DNA from: Glycine soja
Lineage: Eukaryota; Streptophyta; Magnoliopsida; Fabales; Fabaceae
Assembly (NCBI RefSeq): GCF_004193775.1
Contig: NC_041002.1
Location: 9,150,485-9,214,484, forward strand
DNA: 64,000 bases
Direction of reading: 5' to 3'
The notes beneath the pieces were generated by a model. The model saw only the letters and a list, made by a program, of their open reading frames with translations. It did no database searches and had not been told where the DNA came from. This document shows positions 49,801 to 61,808 of this stretch, piece by piece (the first letter of the stretch is position 1; each line of letters starts with the position of its first letter). The translations under genes and the position numbers were made by a program.

Positions 49801-51316
49801 CTTGTGTTGTTTACCAGTCATGTAATCAAATTGGGGTTTCCTTCGGCGTTCATTGTGTCCTGCTAGACGCCTGCGACAACTGCGCTTACCATCATCGAAC
49901 TCGACAAGCAAATGGAACCTAATTTAATAACAAAACAAATGGTGTAATTCAATACATAAGTAATAATCAGGTTCACTTTGCAAACATTAAAATCAAAATC
50001 AAGAAGATAGGTCACCTGAAATACAACAGTCAATCTGTGCTTATATAAATTGATTGATTGGAATTTGATCAATAATGTATTGTCATTTGTCACGTCCATT
50101 TGAAATACATTTGTTGTAGGCAAAGAAAACTCTTAAATTATTGTATTAATAGGACCCACTAGAAGAACCATATGAAAGTAAAAATAAGAGAAGCACTGCG
50201 AGTCTTTGATTTGGGAAAAGGTTCTGTTTTTATTTTCTTTTTCACTAATAATTATAAAAAAAATTACCTTGCTTGTTTTCATTTTGTTTCTTGCTCTTCA
50301 CCTTGTTTATGTCTTCAATAACAATATTTCATTTCATGCACAATATTTGAAAAGAAGAAACAAAGTGAAGACAAAGTAACACTTTTGTAATTAACAGCAA
50401 AAAGAAATAACACCAGATATGAAAAAGATAGTTCTTTAAACCAAACAAACCGTGATATTTTTAGTTCATTTTTCTATAGCAAATAATTTGCTCAAATTTT
50501 ATTTGTTTCTAACCAACAGGATTGGTGTACCTCACCAACTAAACAAATATAAGGAGCTCACATAAATGTTATGAGTTGACCACCTGATTGTATGAAAATT
50601 GAAAAGTAAGATATCATTCAAAGAAACCAAAATTACCTGCTGCACTGCTGACAAAACCTTTGTTCAATGCCATTTACAATAACTTTAGCTGTTTTGGAGT
50701 GAGCATCACAAACTTTATGTCTTTTGTGGTAATCTTTTGAGGAGCTAAGATCCATGTTACAACCATAAACTTGACATACAGGAGCCTGTGCAGGCAAGCT
50801 GGAAGTGCGAGCTCTCTTCGAAAGCGTGGTCGGATGTATGGAAGTTAAAGTGAATCCTTCTTTCTCAACTTTATCACTGCTTGCACCTTTACAATCTGCT
50901 AATCTCCCTAGTTTCAGATCAATCAGTGAAGAATCCTGAGTCTTGGACTCAACTAGAGAACTTAAATGCTTTGAATTGGATTCTTCTTCCCCCATAGAAG
51001 AATCCAAAGCAATGACATGTGTGGAGGAATTCCCTCTTTTACTAGAATTATTACTATCGAGTTCATAGCTAGATGTCTCTAGAGGCAGGCTTCCATGAAA
51101 AGACTTTTGCAACAAGTCAGGGAATCCCAAATCCACAAATTCCATGCTTTTAACTACCTCTCTGTCTGAATTAAATCCATCTCTCTCAACAAAGTTGGAT
51201 TTGTTGTCCCATTCAACCAATGCCTTTCTACTTCTCATGAAAGCATCAAGTGAAAACTCCATTTCATCAGAAAACAAATAGCCTTTCTCTTCAGGGACAT
51301 AACTCCAAGATTCCAT
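46876..51316 (-). CDS. SPL6: SPL6-like SBP-box transcription factor (miR156 target)
   Basis: Three coding exons on -: 50637-51316, 49782-49918, 46876-47507, joining in frame to 482 aa. The SBP DNA-binding domain spans about residues 181-256. The first zinc site uses CQVYGC and CDAH; the second uses CQQCSRFH and the Cys in KRSCRRRL. The basic nuclear-localisation stretch is [17 protein letters not shown]. The split of the domain between exons 1 and 2 at CSR|FH is the usual SBP intron position. The N-terminus MESWSY with the LGFPDLL motif and the late ALSLLSD motif fit the SPL6 branch. SBP proteins bind GTAC-core sites and control phase change and related traits. The exact subclade is inferred. 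Confidence 0.9.
47296..47315 (-). promoter_or_regulatory. miR156/157 target site in SPL exon 3
   Basis: On the transcript strand the site reads GTGCTCTCTCTCTTCTGTCA, complementary to the miR156/157 family along all 20 bases. It encodes the ALSLLSD peptide in frame. SPL mRNAs with this site are cleaved or repressed by miR156 in juvenile tissue. Confidence 0.93.
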
Positions 51317-52260
51317 TAGTACAACTCAATTGAAGTCACAGATGATGTGAAATAATGAAGAAACCTATCACAATCCAAAAGAAAAACACATTACTCCCTA
51401 GACAAAATCAAAAGTTTTACCAAATTCAGACATATACATAATATACATACTTCACAAGACATAATTATAGCTGTAGATAAATAAAGTACATGTACTAATG
51501 AACACTAGGGAAACAAAATAAAACAAACATGCATGACAAGCATGTGAAAATATAACAAATTCCCACAAACTTGTGAAATCAAAATTTTCACCAAAAGAAG
51601 GAAAAAGAAAAAGAAAAAGAAAATCAGATCCCACTTTGTTTCATGGACAGAAAATTCATAACCTCCGACCTGCTACCAGCCAAAAATAGCATCCAAAAAT
51701 CTCAACTTTTTTTTGACAGGGACATTGACAGAGGTAATCCAAGCAACCAGAGACAAAAAATTTAAAGGGTAAACAAAACAAATCAAATCAAACCCAGATT
51801 GAATGATTAGATATCTTCCATGTTCCAACTCTCACAACATTCAAATCCCCAATGGACAAAGTTAAAATGTTGGTAGCTCAAACTGTGCTGAAGCAGAATA
51901 AAGACCATGAAAAAGGAAGCTGAAAGGACTCATTTTTCTGAAGAAGAAGAAGAAAAAGGAGACAAACCGCCAGAAGAAGAATGCAAAACAAGGGTGCTGA
52001 CACAGATTGAAGAAAAAAATTGAAATGATTTGGTGGCCTTCTACTGTTCCATGATTCTATATTGTAAACAGTTTCTCGGGAACCAAACACCAGAAAAATG
52101 GTATCTTGAAATAACCTGACAGATTAGTGGCACCTTGTGAGTGGTTTTGGTTTTGGTACACAGCAGAGTGAACAGTAAGACAGAGAAAGAAGTGTTTTTT
52201 TTCTTTCTTTTTTCGTTTACAGTAGTGGTAACGTTGAAGCAGATAGAGCGTGAGTCAACA
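51317..52260 (-). promoter_or_regulatory. SPL 5' leader region
   Basis: The minus strand upstream of the ATG is rich in CTT/TTC tracts (51590-51620 and 51935-52010), typical of a long plant 5' untranslated region. A possible leader-intron acceptor (GTGATAG followed by GTTTC) lies near 51365. The exact transcription start and any leader intron were not resolved. Confidence 0.4.
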
Positions 52261-54300
52261 TGATTTCTTCCTCTACTACCAAACCAAAAGCATGTTGAGG
52301 TCTTTTGTAGCTTTTGAGACAGCAATGCAATGCCATTCTAGTACATTTGATTTGGTTCTATTTACAGAAACATACCAAAGACTAGTGTTGAATATTTTAT
52401 TGAAAGTTGAAACAAAATGTGTCTTTGAATTGAGTTGTTTTGTGTTAATGATAAATAAAACTTTGAGTGAAAGTTAAAATTAGTTAGTAGTAAAACTTTA
52501 AACAACATACAATAGTTGATCATGATTATGATTTTTCTAACCGTAAAGGGATGAATCTCGCTTCTCAAGGCACTTTTTGCCAAAGTAGAAAATGGCCCTT
52601 TTAACAAATTTAGTTTGGTGGCTCTCTTACCTTTGAAATTATCATGGGCTTTTCATAGAGAAGAAATTTTGAGTTTCTAGGTAATCAAGGGTTAGGAATT
52701 CTAATTTTTCATGTTTAATATTTATTTTTAAAAAATAATATTTTCTGAAAAAGGATGTTTTTTAGAAATATTTTTTAACTAGTTTTTTATGAAAATTTTC
52801 CGATGAAAAGATAGAAATCTTATTTTTTTTCAAGTTAATTTTTCTTTTAATATAATAAAAAATATCATATTATTTTAGTTAAATTAAGATAACTAATAAA
52901 AATATTACATAATTCTTGGATTATCTAAATATTCAGAATGATTAATCCAAATTCTCGAAAATATCATTCTTAAAATTCATGATTCCAGATATTAAAAAAA
53001 AATCCCTGTCAAATAAAAAATCTCCTTAAGTTAATAGTCACTTTTTTTTTAAAAGTTAATAATCACTTATGTTAGTTTTTGAAGAAAAATATATTCATAG
53101 TTTTTAATTGATTTTTTTTCAGTCAAATTAGTTGTTATGTTATAAATATTAAATATTAAGTTCAAATATTCTTTTGATCTTCATAATAGAAATTATATGT
53201 AATTTTGTTCTATTAAATTATCTGAATCAATTCATTTTTTGTATTTTTAAAATTAAGTAAATTTGTTCCTTTATCAAGTTTCTATACATAAAATTCTCAT
53301 ATTCTTATTTTTATCTATTTGTTGGGAGTTTATAATGGATTTGGGATAAAAAAAAATTAAGAATTTCAAAGTTAGAATTTTGTTAGGAATTTAATAAAAT
53401 TTAATTATTTTTTTTGTAAAATGCGAGATTAGAGATTAAAGAGAAAATTTGAGTAGGAAAATATTTAGAAGAAAAGTAAAATTTATTTTATACAAAATAA
53501 TAAAAAAGCAAGTTAGTATACTTTCATAAAAAAAAGTTAGCATGCATGAATACTCTGTACGAATTCAAAACTTCTGTGTATAAGTTATTTCTTAAATTTT
53601 GACATTTATAACAATTTATTTCTTCTTTCATCTTTGCTGATTTAGCACATTAAACGTGAGTTATTTATTGCTTATTTGAATTAACATTTTAAAAAAGCAC
53701 CTATTAAACCCTTTTATTTATAGAAAAAATATCTTTAAAAAAGATAAAATAAATATGCATTTAATTTTACAAAGTGGTAACTTTTTATTTTAAACTTTTT
53801 TAGAAGAAGCCTTTTGTTGAATTATTTTGTAGTTCCAACATAGTCTGTTTAAGGTTAGATCATTCAACATAGCTAATTTAAATGCACACCACCAGTTTGT
53901 GGTTAAAGTGCCACAAAAAGATGCTCCACGTACACAGCCCAACACTCACCAAATACGCTTTCTTGAGGGGTTGCCGACTAGCTAGTAACATTCACACCAC
54001 ATATATAGCCAAAATATTAATATTAATGTCACTTCATGAGGAATGCTTCACCAACATGGTTATGTGGAGGCATTTAATGAAACACGTTTTTATTCTTGGT
54101 CATACACGTGGCGCTTAACATGTCACACCAAAATTTAGCATGTTATCAAAGAAACTAATTTGATATGAATTTTCAGCATATAAAAATTAATATGAATTTT
54201 AAAAATATAAAATTTTAAGTAATAACTTGTAAATGTAAATTAATTATTTTACCAATATAGTGTGATATAGCTAAAAAATACCTTGTAAATATAAATTAAT
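52261..54300. other. AT-rich intergenic DNA
   Basis: No coding potential was seen. A less AT-rich patch at 53880-54120 contains CACGTGGCG- and CCACGTAC-like G-box motifs but no attached gene. Confidence 0.5.
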
Positions 54301-54303
54301 TAT

Positions 54304-54693
54304 AAGATGTTTGTTTCATGAAATCATCTTACATTTTTTAAAATATGATGATAAGAGTGTTTATTTTCATGTTTGTTAGGAGATTATCAAAAAATATTCT
54401 CGGATATCTTTCACTTTGAGGAAAATTACATTCCGATTATTACATAATTTTTATTCTCATGCTAATGGAGCGGGAATCATACATTCCCATGGAATGTGAC
54501 AAATTATTTTCTAACTTTAGTATAACTTTCATTTTTACTTTTATTTTTCATTTATCATTTTAAAACTTTAAAAATATTCCTAGGATTTAACAACCCATTT
54601 TTATATATGTCAAGGAATAATATTCTCAACTATAATATTCATGGGGATGTGATTCACATGAATACAAAGTGATTATGTGAAACAAACACTCCC
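54304..54693. mobile_element. Possible Tourist-like MITE
   Basis: The left end GATGTTTGTTTCATGAAATC pairs with the right end, reverse-complemented (GGGAGTGTTTGTTTCACATA), as an imperfect inverted repeat. TAA lies next to both ends. About 390 bp and non-coding. The left terminus seems to have lost a few bases, so the call is tentative. Confidence 0.45.
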
Positions 54694-54754
54694 TTAAGCA
54701 TATGTGATTAGGAATTTCATCATATTTTTAAGATCTAGCTTGATGAAAAATGTT

Positions 54755-56186
54755 GGTTAAATTATAATTTTTGTTTCTCTATAGTTTCAAATTCACGATT
54801 TTGATCCTCATATTTCTAAATTAAGATATTTAATCCTCTTATTTTTCATAATAAATAATTTTGGTCCTTTTGTGGTCATCAAAAGTCAAATATTGATTTT
54901 GATATGGCGTATCAATGTTGACGTGATATTTATGTAAGTGGCAATAAGGAGTTAAATAAAGTGAAAAAAAAAAAACATGATAGGAGTTGAATTCACCACC
55001 TTTTACTTAAAGCAAAACAATAATCCACTAAGACACTTGTTTTGTTTAATTAATTTTATAAATACTATTTTACATTTATTATTAGTCAAATACTATTTTA
55101 CATTTATTATTAGTCAAGAGTTATTATTATTTTTAATTATAAAAATTTATAAATTAAAATAAAATACTTAATAATTCATTTTACATGTATTCCTTTTTAT
55201 TATAAAACTATATTTTAATATAAATTAATGAATTATTATACATAAAAATTTGTTCTTATTTTATTATAATTTAAAAAAATTACATAAACTAATATATAAA
55301 TTATTTTATGTAATTGATAAAAATTACGTAAATTAAAATAATATTTAAATAATCTAAAAATAAAAATTAATTTTTTTTTACTTTCTATAATTAAAATAAA
55401 AATTTGTATTATTTATATATATATAAATAATTTTACATAATTTATATAAATTACACAAAATAATTTATATAAATAATTTGCATATTAATTTATGTAAATT
55501 TCTTGATTTATATAATTGATATTAAAAGTGTATCTATTAAATAATTTTTATAGTTAAAGAAATATTAACATGTAAGTTTCCTAAAAAATTAATATGAAAA
55601 TTTTATTAATTTATATAATTAGAATAAAAATAATTTATATATCAAAATAAATTTACATGATTTTTATAATTTACATATTATTAGATAAAATTAGAGTAAA
55701 AATAATATATATTAAAATCAATTTACAAAATAATTTAGGTAAAAATTTATATATTAATTTATGAATTTGAATTATGAATTGGTAAAATGAAAATAAAAAT
55801 ACATAAAGTATTCAAAATAAAATTAAACATATTTATATATTAAAAAAATAAATTATAATTTTTTATAATTAAAAGAAATTAATAATTCTTGACTAACTAT
55901 CCATACAAAATAGTGTTTATAAAATTAATTAAATAAAATAAGTATTTTAATGATTTATTACTTTATCTTTAAATAAAAAATTATGAGTTTAACTCTTATA
56001 AAGATTTTTTTTATTTTTAATTTTTGTAACATTTTACCACATAAGCGTCATATCACGTCAATAATAATATATCACATCAAATTTAATGTTTGATTTTGAA
56101 TAATCGATGGAAGAACTAAAATTATTTATTCTAAAAAATTAATTGTCTTGATATAAAAATAGGAGAACCAAAATTATAATTTAGTC
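54755..56186. mobile_element. Non-autonomous Mutator-like element
   Basis: Long imperfect terminal inverted repeats: the left GGTTAAATTATAATTTTTGT matches the right, reverse-complemented, GACTAAATTATAATTTTGGT. Similarity continues inward through the GTCAATATTGAT-type and GACGTGATAT motifs. The 9-bp flanks AAAAATGTT (54746-54754) and AAAAATATT (56187-56195) differ at one base, fitting a Mutator-type duplication. The 1.4-kb interior is extremely AT-rich and non-coding. Confidence 0.65.
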
Positions 56187-56195
56187 AAAAATATT

Positions 56196-58821
56196 TATTG
56201 AAAAAAATCAACTCTTTAAATGAATAAAGGTATATCAAATAAATAGTTCATAATTTTCGGAAAACAACTACTTTAGGTCCACTCAAGAAATAAATGAATT
56301 ATTTTTAGGCTAACTGTAAGCACTCGAAATTTGTAAGAATTAAAATTGTCTGTTTACTTTATTTTAAAAAACTAAAACTAAAAAAAAGGAGATATTTTTT
56401 ACTTTTAAAAATTATTGTGTTCTATGAATAGGAGACTAATACTAATATTAATAAGAAATAGCAGACAATTTTATAGAGATTTTCCACTTAATATATACAT
56501 TCCTCTTAAATTAGCTCAGTTGAAATATGGGAACTGCTATGAAAATAAGAAATATTAAAAATAAGTGGTATAATGTAAGAGAAATGTATATATAGAATAA
56601 TAAAAAAGTATATGATAAATATCTTATTTTTTCAGATATATCATATTTTATAAATACCTAAAAATTTCTTTGAACACAATGGTTTATTGTGTTCTATGTA
56701 TTGGCTTATTCAGCAGTTACAACATAGCATATTATTAGAAGTATACAATACAGTGGTTAAATGTTAAGTGAATGGCTAGTATTAATAATTAAAAAGTAAT
56801 AATATTAATTAATTAAGAATAAATGAACAGCCTACCGTAATCAAAAGTTGCAGCACGTTGGCATATAGGAATGGCTGTGGCCCCTGCTTCTGGTATGTTG
56901 ATGGCTGAGTTGATTTTTTTTACTGTTGGAAAGCATGCTTTCCCATTTTCAATTGTCCACGACCACTAGGATAACAATTCAGAGACTTTCCCCAGTATGG
57001 CTACTTTTTGTTTTTCAAAAAGGTGTACTCTCGTGAAAAGTGGATGAATAATGCATAAACATAAGTTTTTTTTTAAGAAAAAACATAAGGTATGTTTTTT
57101 TTAGAGAAAGGTACGGGTGATTTATGAAAGAAAGAAAAAAAAAAGTAAACATTTTGAAATATGAATGTGTAAATCGATGATTATTAAGTCCTTAAAAAAA
57201 TAAAATTTTGATTTAATCATATAAAAAAATATGATAATTATATTCTATTGTTAAATTTAAAAAATTATTTTATGATTAAGTTATAATGTTTTAAGACAAA
57301 TTTAATAATAAGATATATTTATATGACTAATTTAATAATAAATTATAAAATTTAAGAATCAATTTACCATTAAATTATATCCATAACATAATTGTTACCT
57401 TTATTACACATTCTTTTGGTGACTAAAATGTCACTCCTTTAGTGCATTTGAGAAAGCATTAGTGAGGCTAAAAGTGATTTTGCCATGGATCAAGGTCCTT
57501 GTTTTTACATTCATTTTGCATTGGAGGTTAAATTTGTTTCGAAACACCTTCCACAACAAAAGCAATGAGAAAACAAACATACCCTTACACATCCAAGGAT
57601 CAAATTGGTCTTTTACATAAAAAAAGGAAAGAACATGAGTGAAATACTTAAATAATTTTGTTTAATAAGAAAGAAAATGAAAGGAAATAAAATTAATTTT
57701 TTTGTTGTATAAAAATAATATATATATAAGTAGTCCTAATAATATATTAAATTATAAAAAATAAGGATAGTTTAAATTTTTATTACGTAAATCACCTTTT
57801 TCTTTTCTTTTCATACGTGAGTTCTTGTTTTTTTTTTTTTTCTTTTCTCTTCTCTTTCAGAAAGTTTTCAAACAAACGAAAGATTGTGCTTTTTTTTTTT
57901 GGTAGAGCTTAAACATTGTGTGTGTATACAATAATAGTGAGATAAGAAGTTAAGGTTTCATACAAATGATCTAAATTTCCTGTCATTAGACTAACTCTGA
58001 TAACTTCTAAAAATTAATGCATGTTTCATTTGAGTGTGGCTTTTTGTTACTATTATATTATTAATATATAAAATCTCAATGTCTACAATAGGTTAAATTT
58101 TTATAAACATATTAAATTCATATTAATGAAAACAAGTCTAACGATAAATAGTTAAATCCCCTCATTTTACTAAAATTATATGCAACTACGAACCTTTTTC
58201 ATTTTACAACATGTATCTTAATCATTTTTTATTAAATTAAATCAATATTTTAATTGGACAACAATTAAATCAATATATTTTTCTGTTTCTTAATTATTTA
58301 TTAAATCAAATAAATTTTGATTATTTTATTTAATTATTTTAGTCAACATTTAATTTTTAATCAATTTTAAATATAAAAAAATATTTATAAACTATTATTA
58401 AAATAATTTTTAAATTAAAATTTATATTTTTATCATTGATAAATAATTTTTAAAATATATTTTTAATATTTTATATATGCATATAAATTTATACAGTGCA
58501 CGAAATACTTTATAACTTTTTATGCATGTTAAAGAAATGAGAAAGGAATGCCCGCCGCCATTTTGTCTATAGCAACCTAATTCACTAAATAAAACCCATA
58601 ATCCTAACCTTTGTTTTATCCCATATAATGCCTTTGAAAATCTAGTCTAAAGTGTAGGACACGTGAGTTAACGAAAATCCAAAAAATTAAATAAAACTAA
58701 TTGACCATAAGACATTAACAAATGCAAGTAGTGAATTTTTTTAATAATTTACACATTGTTTATTGGGATGCGTTGTCTTTTACATATGAAATCATTATAT
58801 TTTCTTTAAGTTTTTTTAGAA

Positions 58822-58825
<4 letters not shown>
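56196..58825. other. AT-rich intergenic DNA
   Basis: Poly-A/T rich throughout, with no open frames or RNA genes recognised. Confidence 0.5.

Positions 58826-58871
<46 letters not shown>
58826..58871. repeat. (AT)n microsatellite, about 23 units
   Basis: An uninterrupted alternation of A and T over about 46 bp, likely to vary in length between accessions. Confidence 0.95.
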
Positions 58872-58874
<3 letters not shown>

Positions 58875-59089
58875 AAAAAAGGAACTAATCTATGCTCATA
58901 CTAAACTTTGATGCAACAAATTTAACCGTAAAAAATACAAATTATTTTTTTGACGTTATGAATTATAATTATAAAGTTTGTTGTTTGACATACTTAAAAT
59001 CAAAATTTCTTACTGATCTCCAGGCATGATTTTCTTTTCTTTTTTTATGTTTTTGTTGGATAGAAATTATTGGAGTAAGTCTCACATTA

Positions 59090-60367
59090 AATAAGAATAA
59101 ATAAATTGAGCAATATATAATTGAGAAAAATTTTCAAACAAAGCATATTAAGGTTTTGGGTTAATATACACAGTTAAATTCACTTGGGTAATTTGCTTGT
59201 GATTTATTGACAAAAATTTCCTTGATGATTTATCATCCTTCTAACTCCCTCCCAGAGACATCTCTTATGAAGCTTTTTCATTTATGCTTAATAAGATGAC
59301 CTAGACACACGAGCCATAATTTTGTGGCATCATCTTCAGACTCAAAGGATGCAACTCCACCCACAATTGTGTTCCACAATAGTTTGTAAATATTGCATAC
59401 AGTATGTTGTTCTTCATCATAGTCAATTCTTCCATAATTCTGGAGTGTGTATGTCATCCCTTACTATAATAGTTTAAATTGTTAGTCTCTGCCACATTCG
59501 CAGAATGAAATGACCCTTCACTAAGTTGTTTCTTGTTTGGACAATACTTCTTATAATGCCCATGTTGTTTGCACCTAGAACACTACACTGTTCTATTGCT
59601 TATAGTTTTCTCCCAGAACCCCCCTTGCCTTGTGTCCTCCCACATTCCTGATTCTCCTTCACTTACAGAACTGACTTCACCTTGAGAACATTCCCCTGCA
59701 TTTTTTTTTCGCAGATAGTGAGACATAAGTGTAATTGTGATCTCCTCCAAACTGATGGTGTCTTTCCCATATGTTAGGGTGGTCACCAAGTGCTCATAGG
59801 AATTAGGAAAAGAACACAACATAATTATTGCTTTATCCTCGTCATCAATTTCACATCAAGCTTTAGTAAATCACTGATAATCTAATCAAAGAGATTGACA
59901 TGTTATTGCAAATCAAAACCCTCCTACATCTTCAGCTCATATAGCTTCTACTTCATAAACAACTTGTTAGTCAAGGACTTGGGCATATATTAACTCTCAA
60001 ATTTCGTCCATACCTCCCCCCTGAGGCGTTGGGTCCATAACATGGTACAAAACCTCGTATGCCAATCATAAACATATGGTCATTCCAACTCTCTCCTTCA
60101 ACTCCTCCCAATGTAGATCATCCATTCCAGTAGGTTTAATAGCGTGCAATGCCTTTAGAGAACCTTGTTGTAACAACAAATCCTTAACCATCTTCTGCTA
60201 CAATATGAAATTGGAATTTCATCAAACTTTCCCACTTTTAAATTTGCACTGAGGTTAAGCACCATATCATACCAATTGTTAAAAATAACAACCAAATTCT
60301 AAATAAATAGAGTAATCATGCACACACACATAGAGAAAAATTTAACGAGGTTCAACAATGTGTTTAT
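59090..60367 (-). mobile_element. Antisense Copia relic, entered by Copia-3
   Basis: On -, from the right, are an LTR end (60277-60367, ending in TTTTTAACA), a degenerate primer site (TTGGTATGATATGG, about 60263-60276), gag, a zinc knuckle (about 59540-59583) and a pre-integrase remnant (about 59250-59340, LWLVCLGHLIKHK). At 60367 the LTR is cut by the start of Copia-3. The rest of this relic should lie beyond Copia-3, outside the window. Confidence 0.75.
59530..60262 (-). pseudogene. Copia relic gag
   Basis: With several stops, the minus strand reads as a Copia gag: MVKDLLLQQGSLKALHAIKP, then YHVMDP, then the open stretch 59583-59822 (MLCSFPNSYEHLVTTLTYGK, ISLEEITITLMSHYLRKKN). An intact CCHC zinc knuckle, CSRCKQHGHYKKYC, follows in a shifted frame. 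This gag type differs from that of Copia-1/2 and from Copia-3. Confidence 0.75.
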
Positions 60368-60609
60368 TGTTAGATAAAAAGATAATTCAGATGATTAGTT
60401 AGTTAGTTCTATCACTTGTATGTTAGTTAGTGGTAGTTATAACAGAATTAGAAGAATAACCATATATAACTTGCTGTAGTACTGTGTAAAAAATAGAAAA
60501 ACTGAGTATGAGAATGGTGATCTGATTTCTTTGAATCTGTACAAGAAAAGCTCTCTTTCTTTACTTCTTCTTCTTCCTTGTGAGATTGCCAAATTATCAG
60601 TTTTCAACA
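60368..60609 (+). repeat. 5' LTR of Copia-3
   Basis: 242 bp starting TGTTAGATAAAAAG and ending TTTTCAACA, one base before the primer site. It contains CATATATAAC as a TATA-like element near 60460. Confidence 0.85.
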
Positions 60610-60756
60610 GTGGTATCAGAGCAAGGTTGAAGGGTCTGTTTCTATGTGAATCAACCCGTGAAAGGAGGGACCTGGGACTGAAGCAATCGAAGGAGATTCT
60701 GTGTGAATCCACGCTTTTGAGGAAGACGAATTCGAGTAGAGGAAGAACCTTGAGCC

Positions 60757-61808
60757 ATGACGAGCAATGGAGTTCTGATGAACAATCTCCCAGTTCTTGG
60801 TGAAAAGAATTTTGATCGATGACATGTGCAGATGAAAGCTCTTCTGGGTTTTCAAGATGTGTATGAGATTGTCACGAGCGGGTATCAAGAACCCAGTGCC
60901 AGTGCTATTGAGGCACAACAATCTACCTACAAAGATTTGAAGAAAAAGGACTGCAAAGCCTTATTCCTAATTCACCAGTGTGTAAATGATGTCAACTTTG
61001 AGAAAATTGCAAATGCCACAACCTCGAAGGAAGCATGAGATATTCTTATAAAGAGTTATGAAGGTGCAGAAAAGATAAAGAAGGTAAAGCTTCAAACATT
61101 GAGAAGACAGTATGAGCTTCTTGCAATGGAGGAGACTGAATCAATAGCTGAGTATTTCACCAAGATTCTCACACTCACCAATAAGATGAAGTGTTGTGGA
61201 GAACAGATTAAGGAACAACTGGTGGTTGAGAAGGTGCTCAGAACACTGACATCAAAGTTTGATCACATTGTGGTGGCCATTGAAGAATCAAAGGATCTTA
61301 CATCTTTCAAGCTTGAAGAACTACAAAGTTCACTTGAAGCGCATGAGCAGAGATTAAGAGAAAGGAATCCTGAGAAGCACAATGATCAAGCCTTACAAGC
61401 TCAAACAGGCATAAAGTTTGACAAGCAATGAGACAAATCCAAAAAGAACAAAGGAAAGTGGTGTGATGAGAAGTGGAGAAAGACTGAAGATTCCAAATGT
61501 GGTGATTCTGGATCATCTTCACAGAAAGTTGTGTCAAATCCAAGAAGCCAATTCTCAGGGAAAAAGAAATGGGTCGACAAGAAGAAGGTGCAGTGTTACA
61601 ACTGCAGGAACTTTGGCCATTTTGCAGCTGATTGTAGATTCAGTAAAGGCTCTCATGTGAAAGGTGAAGAAGCAAGGTTGGCACAAGAGGAGAATACAGA
61701 AGATGATCATTATCTGCTGATGGTTACCACCAAAAATGATCTTCAGTGTGCTAATTTCTGGTACCTAGACACTGGTTGCTCAAACCATATGTCAGGGAGA
61801 AGAGAGTG
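60757..61808 (+). pseudogene. Copia-3 gag and protease start, several stops
   Basis: The ATG at 60757 begins MTSNGVLMNNLPVLGEKNFD. A TGA follows at the place where Trp is expected, and others occur after TTSKEA and KFDKQ. Readable parts cover the gag core (YELLAMEETESIAEYFTKIL) and a lysine-rich linker. The zinc knuckle CYNCRNFGHFAADC near 61600 is intact, and the protease motif WYLDTGCSNHMSG lies near 61760. Most stops are TGA in one continuous or nearly continuous frame, so the copy is not very old. Confidence 0.85.
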
